IMG/VR virus record: IMGVR_UViG_3300012351_000196
Span: 1 to 29,922 of that record
Reading direction: 5' to 3' (one strand)
Origin: a virus
Length of the DNA: 29,922 nt
Part shown: one piece after another, positions 26,489-29,922 of the stretch
Layout of the letters: every line of letters begins with the position of its first letter
Position numbering within the stretch: the first letter of the stretch is position 1
Position numbers and translations under genes: made by a program
The notes under the pieces: model-generated
Told to the model about the DNA's origin: nothing
What the model saw: only the letters and a program-made list of their open reading frames with translations
The model's database searches: none

Positions 26489-26508
26489 TGTTAGACATGG
26501 GTTACGTT
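26480..26508 (+). promoter_or_regulatory. Promoter of the transfer operon
   Basis: TTGCGT (26480-26485), 17 bases, TACGTT (26503-26508), then 7 bases to an ATG at 26516. Leaderless arrangement. The palindrome CCATGTTAGACATGG (26486-26500) fills its spacer. Confidence 0.55.
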
Positions 26509-26515
26509 GGTCGGC

Positions 26516-26627
26516 ATGACCACTGCGGACGACCAGACGGCCCACCCCGCACGCGAAAGCGGGCCCGGTGCTGCGAACACCGGACCCGCCCTCACCGTCA
26601 GTTCCATTCCCCATGGAAGGCCATGCA
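26516..26627 (+). promoter_or_regulatory. Leader of the transfer operon with strong hairpin
   Basis: Translation from the ATG at 26516 would read MTTADDQTAHPARESGPGAANTGP and on into a frame open to 26827 that overlaps the next gene. Beyond about 40 codons it looks like an out-of-frame reading. Inside lies a 12-bp stem with one mismatch, GCGGGCCCGGTG (26559-26570) and CACCGGACCCGC (26577-26588 region), loop CTGCGAA, without a T-run. It may be a leader peptide with attenuator-like control. Confidence 0.4.
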
Positions 26628-26762
26628 ATGCCCAACGTACCACCGCCCGCCGACATCACCGCCGGCCCGCTGCCGCCGCCGAACATCACCCCGCTGTTCA
26701 CCGAGCTGCTCGAGCTGGCCGCCGCCGAGCGGGGCCTGCCGCCGGAGCCCTGGACCGCGTGA
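26628..26762 (+). CDS. Small protein at the start of the transfer operon
   Basis: 44 residues, ATG with GGAAGG upstream. MPNVPPPADITAGPLPPPNITPLFTELLELAAAERGLPPEPWTA is a Pro-rich start with one helix. Small proteins of this size open transfer operons of actinomycete elements. Function unknown. Confidence 0.5.
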   Translation: MPNVPPPADITAGPLPPPNITPLFTELLELAAAERGLPPEPWTA

Positions 26763-26823
26763 CCGTCCCGGCGGCGGCGCCCTTCCCCTGCGCCGCCGCC
26801 CGCAGCCCCGCAGGGAGCACCGC

Positions 26824-27042
26824 ATGAGCACGGCCGGCCTCATCGACTGGATCCGCGGCCTGATCGCCCCGCTGTTCGTCGGCGGCACCGGGATCATCGC
26901 GGTGTTCTTCCTGTTCACCCGCGAGATCACCCGGTTCGCCCAGTTCCTGGTCCTGGCGGTGGCCGTCGCCATCGTGTTCTACACCCCCGGCATCGTCGAG
27001 GTCACCGCGAAGGCCATCACCGCCGCGCTCGGGGTGCGCTGA
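26824..27042 (+). CDS. Small two-pass membrane protein of the transfer operon
   Basis: 72 residues, ATG with GGGAG upstream. A short start (STAGLIDWIRGLIAP) is followed by two membrane segments (LFVGGTGIIAVFFLFT and FAQFLVLAVAVAIVFYTPGIV), a layout similar to pilin-like or pore-like small proteins of conjugation systems. It overlaps the next start by one base. A structural transfer role is inferred. Confidence 0.6.
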   Translation: MSTAGLIDWIRGLIAPLFVGGTGIIAVFFLFTREITRFAQFLVLAVAVAIVFYTPGIVEVTAKAITAALGVR

Positions 27043-27254
27043 TGTGGCCCGCCGTGGCCGGCCTGGCCGCCGCCGCCGCGGTGCTCGCCGTCCCGTTCGC
27101 CTCCCGCCGCCTGCGGCCCGGCCGTCACCCTGCGGCGGCCGGGCCCCGGGCCACCCCGGCCGGCGCGGGGGCCCGCCCGGAGCCGCGGCCGCGCGGCGAG
27201 GTCACCGGGCCGTTCGGCTACGACAACGGCGTGATGACCGGGGACGCGCCGTGA
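27042..27254 (+). CDS. Small membrane-anchored protein of the transfer operon
   Basis: 70 residues. An N-terminal membrane segment (AVAGLAAAAAVLAVPFA) is followed by a basic Pro/Ala-rich part and EVTGPFGYDNGVMTGDAP. Start and stop both overlap neighbours. No family recognised; possibly an Spd-like spread protein. Confidence 0.5.
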   Translation: MWPAVAGLAAAAAVLAVPFASRRLRPGRHPAAAGPRATPAGAGARPEPRPRGEVTGPFGYDNGVMTGDAP

Positions 27255-27526
27255 CCGGCTGGCGGTCCCTCGCCGCGTGCGCCGGGCAGCCGGGCCTGTT
27301 CTTCGGCCCCGGTGACACCGAGCAGTGGCGGGCGCACCGCCGCCGCGAGGCCCGCGCTAAGGCAGTCTGTGCCGGCTGTCCCGTCCGGCAGCAGTGCCTG
27401 GGGTTCGCCGTCGCGTCCGGGGAGCGGTCCGGGATCTGGGGCGGCCTGGGCGAGGACGAGCTGCGGGCCCTGCAGCGCGGCGCGTGGCACAGCAGCGCGG
27501 GCGGCCCGCGGCGGAGGGCGGCGTGA
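27251..27526 (+). CDS. WhiB-family regulator
   Basis: 91 residues, GTG overlapping the preceding stop. The four Fe-S cysteines are present: C10, then C40-A-G-C43-P-V-R-Q-Q-C49 (Cx2Cx5C). The GIWGG turn (residues 61-65) and a basic C-terminus for DNA binding follow. WhiB proteins carry a redox-sensitive 4Fe-4S cluster and usually work with the housekeeping sigma factor. Being inside the transfer operon, it may link transfer to cell state. WhiB genes are also known in actinophages. Confidence 0.88.
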   Translation: MTGWRSLAACAGQPGLFFGPGDTEQWRAHRRREARAKAVCAGCPVRQQCLGFAVASGERSGIWGGLGEDELRALQRGAWHSSAGGPRRRAA

Positions 27527-27990
27527 TGGGCGGGATCGGCTACTGGCTCGGCGGCGGCGAGGCCCTGATCGCGGCGGGCCTGGGCTGGCTGGTGCTGCGC
27601 CACTACTCCAGGCTGCCCGCGCGTACCCACCCGTGGATTCACCGCGGCGTGATCCTGCTCATGTACGCGGCGGGCACGGTGCTGGCCGTGTCCACAGTCG
27701 GCCTGTGGGCCGAGCGGACCGTCGAGCGTCTCGGCGGCATGGCAGTGGGCGGGACCGGCCCGGGCGGCGGGATCGGCTGGGCGCTGGTCACGGTCGGCGG
27801 CCTGGCCCTGATCGCTGCCCTGCTCGTCGCCCTGATCTGGGCACCCGATCCGGCATATGCGTACGTGGCGCTGGCCGCCCCGCTGGTGCTGGCGCTGGCC
27901 GCGGGCGGGGCCGCCAGCCAGTTCTACGCCGTGACCAGCGCGCCGGCGCACCAGCTGGTGTCGCAGGTCGCCGTGTGGGCGGGGGGATGA
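27526..27990 (+). CDS. Four-pass membrane protein, Spd-like
   Basis: 154 residues, ATG overlapping the WhiB stop by one base. Four hydrophobic segments are seen: GGEALIAAGLGWLVLRHY, GVILLMYAAGTVLAVSTVGLW, IGWALVTVGGLALIAALLVALIW and YVALAAPLVLALAAGGAAS. Such integral proteins precede the FtsK/TraB gene in many AICEs and multicellular-host plasmids and are linked to spread of the element along mycelium. The label is by topology and position. Confidence 0.6.
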   Translation: MGGIGYWLGGGEALIAAGLGWLVLRHYSRLPARTHPWIHRGVILLMYAAGTVLAVSTVGLWAERTVERLGGMAVGGTGPGGGIGWALVTVGGLALIAALLVALIWAPDPAYAYVALAAPLVLALAAGGAASQFYAVTSAPAHQLVSQVAVWAGG

Positions 27991-27991
27991 C

Positions 27992-28855
27992 ATGGGGCAG
28001 GCGATCGTGGTGCTGGCCGTGGTGCTGTTCGGCGGCGGGTTCCTCGCCCGCTCCGTCTCGCAGGCCCGCGGCAGCGCCTGGGCCGGGCCGCGCACGGCCG
28101 GGATGCGGCAGCGCGCTGCCGTCCGCGGCGGCCCGCCTGGCCAGCGGCCGGTCCGGCACGAGATACGGCTCCGCCAGGCGGACGCCTGGCTCAGGGACTG
28201 GCTGGCCGAGCGCGACTACGCCCGCAAGAACGGCGGCGGCGGCGGGCCATCCGCCCGCCCGCCCGCTGTGCCGCGCCGCGCCCGGGCCGCCGCGACTGCG
28301 GTCAGGCGCCCCGGGCAGCCTCCGGCCGCCGGGGGCAATGGCAGCGGGCCCGCTGCCGCCCGGCCGCGATCCGTCCCCAGCGGAGGAACCATGAGAATCC
28401 CCGAGCCCACCGGCCATGACGGAAACAGCTGGACCTTTGATCCCGCCGAGACGAAGCGGTACAGCGAATGGATTAACGGAGGAATCCCAGTGGCAGCAGG
28501 AACGAGTACCGGCGGCGTCGAGCAGCTCGCCGACGGCATCAGCCAGATCCACGCCGGGGCCGCCGCCGGCAACATCCACGCCAAGCGGGCGGCGATCGCC
28601 GCGTCCAATGAGGCGTGCGAGCGGTTCGCGCAGATGGCGGGCATGCTGTCCCGCAACATGGCTGAGGACAACTACGGCCCGGAGATCACCGAGCCGCTCG
28701 CCAGGGCATCCCAGCACCTGCAGGCCGCCGCGATGACGTTCGGCGAGGGCGGCAGCGCCCTGATGACCTTGATGGCCATGAGCGTCGGCGAGCTGGCGCA
28801 GTCCCCGCGGCAGGCCCCGCATCACGCCGAGCTGTCCGAGAACGGCAGCCGCTGA
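27992..28855 (+). CDS. Transfer operon protein, membrane anchor plus helical C-terminal domain
   Basis: 287 residues. An N-terminal membrane segment (AIVVLAVVLFGGGFLAR) leads to a basic helix (RLRQADAWLRDWLAERDYARK), a long Pro/Arg/Ala linker (about 80-135), and a helical C-terminal domain (GVEQLADGISQIHAGAAAGNIHAKRAAIAASNEACERFAQMAG, then QHLQAAAMTFGEGGSALMTLMAMSVGELAQSPRQAPHH). The ending resembles proteins coded just before FtsK/TraB genes in actinomycete elements. An internal ATG at 28391 after GGAGGAACC might give a shorter product without the anchor. Confidence 0.55.
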   Translation: MGQAIVVLAVVLFGGGFLARSVSQARGSAWAGPRTAGMRQRAAVRGGPPGQRPVRHEIRLRQADAWLRDWLAERDYARKNGGGGGPSARPPAVPRRARAAATAVRRPGQPPAAGGNGSGPAAARPRSVPSGGTMRIPEPTGHDGNSWTFDPAETKRYSEWINGGIPVAAGTSTGGVEQLADGISQIHAGAAAGNIHAKRAAIAASNEACERFAQMAGMLSRNMAEDNYGPEITEPLARASQHLQAAAMTFGEGGSALMTLMAMSVGELAQSPRQAPHHAELSENGSR

Positions 28856-29922
28856 TGCCCGGCAAGGATCTCGTCCCGCTGCCGTCCCGCCAGCCCGTCC
28901 CGGCCCGGGTGCCCCCGTGGCAGCAGCCGGAGCGGGAATCGGAGGCGGCTTACCGGACGATCGGCAGGTGGCTGCGCCGCAACCGGCACGTCACGGTCCC
29001 GCTGGCGGTCCCGCTGGCCCTGTGGCCGGCCGGCGCGGCGCTGCACCGCGTCGGCGCCGCCGTCATCACCGGGATCGCCGGCCTGGTCCTGGCCGCGGCC
29101 GTGTGGTTCTTCGCGCCGTCCAAGTGGGGCCGCCCGGCCGAGCGGGCCTACGCCCGGCTGTCCGCCGCCGCGGCCGCCGGGTGGCTGTGGCTCGCCGCGC
29201 TCCTCGGCCCCGCCGCCGGGATGGCCGGCCTGGTCCTGGCCGGGCTGCTGTGCGCCCTGGCCGTCGCGTGGGGCATCCCGTGGTGGCGGCACAAGCGGCC
29301 CCGCGGCCGCCGCGGCCGGCAGCGCAGGACCGCCCGGTGGGACGCCTGGTGGCAGTCCTACTGCTGGGACTGGCAGCTCGGCGGGTCCCGCGTCATCGCC
29401 GTGTGGGAGACCGAGATCACCGCCCGCCTGCACGTCCAGGGCGTCCCGGGCCGCCACTCCCCCGGGTACGTCGACCGGATCATCAGCCTCATCCCGTCCG
29501 CGCTGGCCGGCATGTTCCCGCCGGGCAGCGTCCGCCACTTCCCCGACGAGAAGGACGGCTCCCGGTTCTTCCTGGAGTTCCGCAAGGCCAGCCCGCTCGC
29601 TGAGCCAGTCGCCTACGACCTGGCCCTGGCCCCGCGGTCGGTGAGCGACCTCGCGGTGCTCGGCAAGACGGAAACGGGGCAATGGCGGACCGGCACGCTG
29701 CTGAAGTCGGCGTTCGTCGGCGGGCAGACCGGCAGCGGGAAGAGCAACTACCTGTCCGTCGAGGCAGCGAACCTGTCCGGCTGCATGGATGACTGGCAGA
29801 TCCTCATCGACCTCAAGGGCGGCCGGTCCGCCCGCCCGCTGCTGCCCGGCGTCGATTACCCGGTGATCACCCTGGACGAGGCCCGCCAGGTGCTGCAGAT
29901 GCTCGCCGACGAGATCACCGAG
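28855..29922 (+). CDS. FtsK/SpoIIIE (TraB/TraSA-type) DNA translocase, 3' end outside window
   Basis: 356 codons are visible, open to the window end; the ATG overlaps the preceding stop. A short start is followed by about four hydrophobic segments (residues 45-150), a soluble part (WDWQLGGSRVIAVWETEITARLHVQG, PGYVDRIISLIPSALAGMFPPGS), then Walker A GQTGSGKS at 290-297 and DDWQILIDLKGG. TraB-type proteins move double-stranded DNA between mycelial cells as a single-protein conjugation pump. Length and position match AICE translocases rather than cell-division FtsK. Rep, xis and int of the element would be expected further right. Confidence 0.85.
   Translation, partial: MPGKDLVPLPSRQPVPARVPPWQQPERESEAAYRTIGRWLRRNRHVTVPLAVPLALWPAGAALHRVGAAVITGIAGLVLAAAVWFFAPSKWGRPAERAYARLSAAAAAGWLWLAALLGPAAGMAGLVLAGLLCALAVAWGIPWWRHKRPRGRRGRQRRTARWDAWWQSYCWDWQLGGSRVIAVWETEITARLHVQGVPGRHSPGYVDRIISLIPSALAGMFPPGSVRHFPDEKDGSRFFLEFRKASPLAEPVAYDLALAPRSVSDLAVLGKTETGQWRTGTLLKSAFVGGQTGSGKSNYLSVEAANLSGCMDDWQILIDLKGGRSARPLLPGVDYPVITLDEARQVLQMLADEITE

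Noticed and set aside
1-29922. tRNA gene or clear attL/attR pair
   Set aside because: Read-through of both strands showed no cloverleaf-like sequence with a T-loop motif, and no direct repeat pair that would bound the phage was found besides the integrase tail repeat.

Overview
This is high-G+C actinobacterial DNA. The signs are dense GTG starts, a WhiB-type regulator, a DUF6221-type protein, a TraB/FtsK-type conjugation protein of the kind used by actinomycete integrative elements (AICEs), and several leaderless-looking promoters. Almost the whole window is mobile DNA: the right half of a temperate siphovirus genome runs directly into the transfer region of an AICE-like conjugative element. 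Streptomycetes, Streptosporangiales and relatives are the likely host range. No rRNA, tRNA or CRISPR array was seen.

Bases 1-12,200 are the late (structural and lysis) region, mostly on the + strand: head-tail connector, tail terminator, a small protein, tail-tube protein, two tail-assembly chaperone products joined by a -1 frameshift, a gp10-like protein, tape measure, minor tail proteins, small membrane proteins, a DUF1906-type endolysin and a holin candidate. Small opposite-strand genes (1118-1480, 1499-1738, 3594-3749, 8251-8538) interrupt this operon, and several have their own leaderless-type promoter, so they look like morons. A two-module HNH endonuclease gene lies between the lysin and the holin candidate.

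Bases 12,200-15,500 hold a leftward operon (Cys-rich protein, excisionase-like HTH protein, basic protein, Dam-type adenine methylase) and, divergent from it, a conserved small protein, the tyrosine integrase and one more small gene. Just downstream lies the 3' end of a second, diverged integrase.

Bases 15,400-23,900 are a leftward early operon of about 20 small genes. Most start and stop codons overlap by 1-8 bases. It includes a replication initiator with an iteron-type origin embedded in its coding sequence (17,165-17,399), a probable helicase loader, a possible recombination protein, an HNH-AP2 homing endonuclease and a Cro-like HTH protein behind a strong promoter (TTGACA-N18-TACTGT). 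A CI-like repressor gene diverges from it at 24,109.

From about 25,400 the content changes to an AICE-like element: a GIY-YIG protein and an HTH-Nudix protein resembling the pSAM2 immunity factor Pif on the - strand, then a rightward transfer operon (leader with a strong hairpin, small proteins, WhiB, Spd-like membrane proteins, FtsK/TraB-type translocase cut by the window end). The Nudix and transfer promoters diverge, overlap at their -35 boxes and share a 15-bp palindrome.

The integrase sits in the middle of the phage genes rather than at an end, so this does not look like a prophage opened at an att site beside its integrase. An unintegrated phage genome, a phage-plasmid, or a composite phage-AICE fits better. 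That composite arrangement and the embedded origin are the most interesting points. All functions are inferred by reading the sequence; no database search was run.
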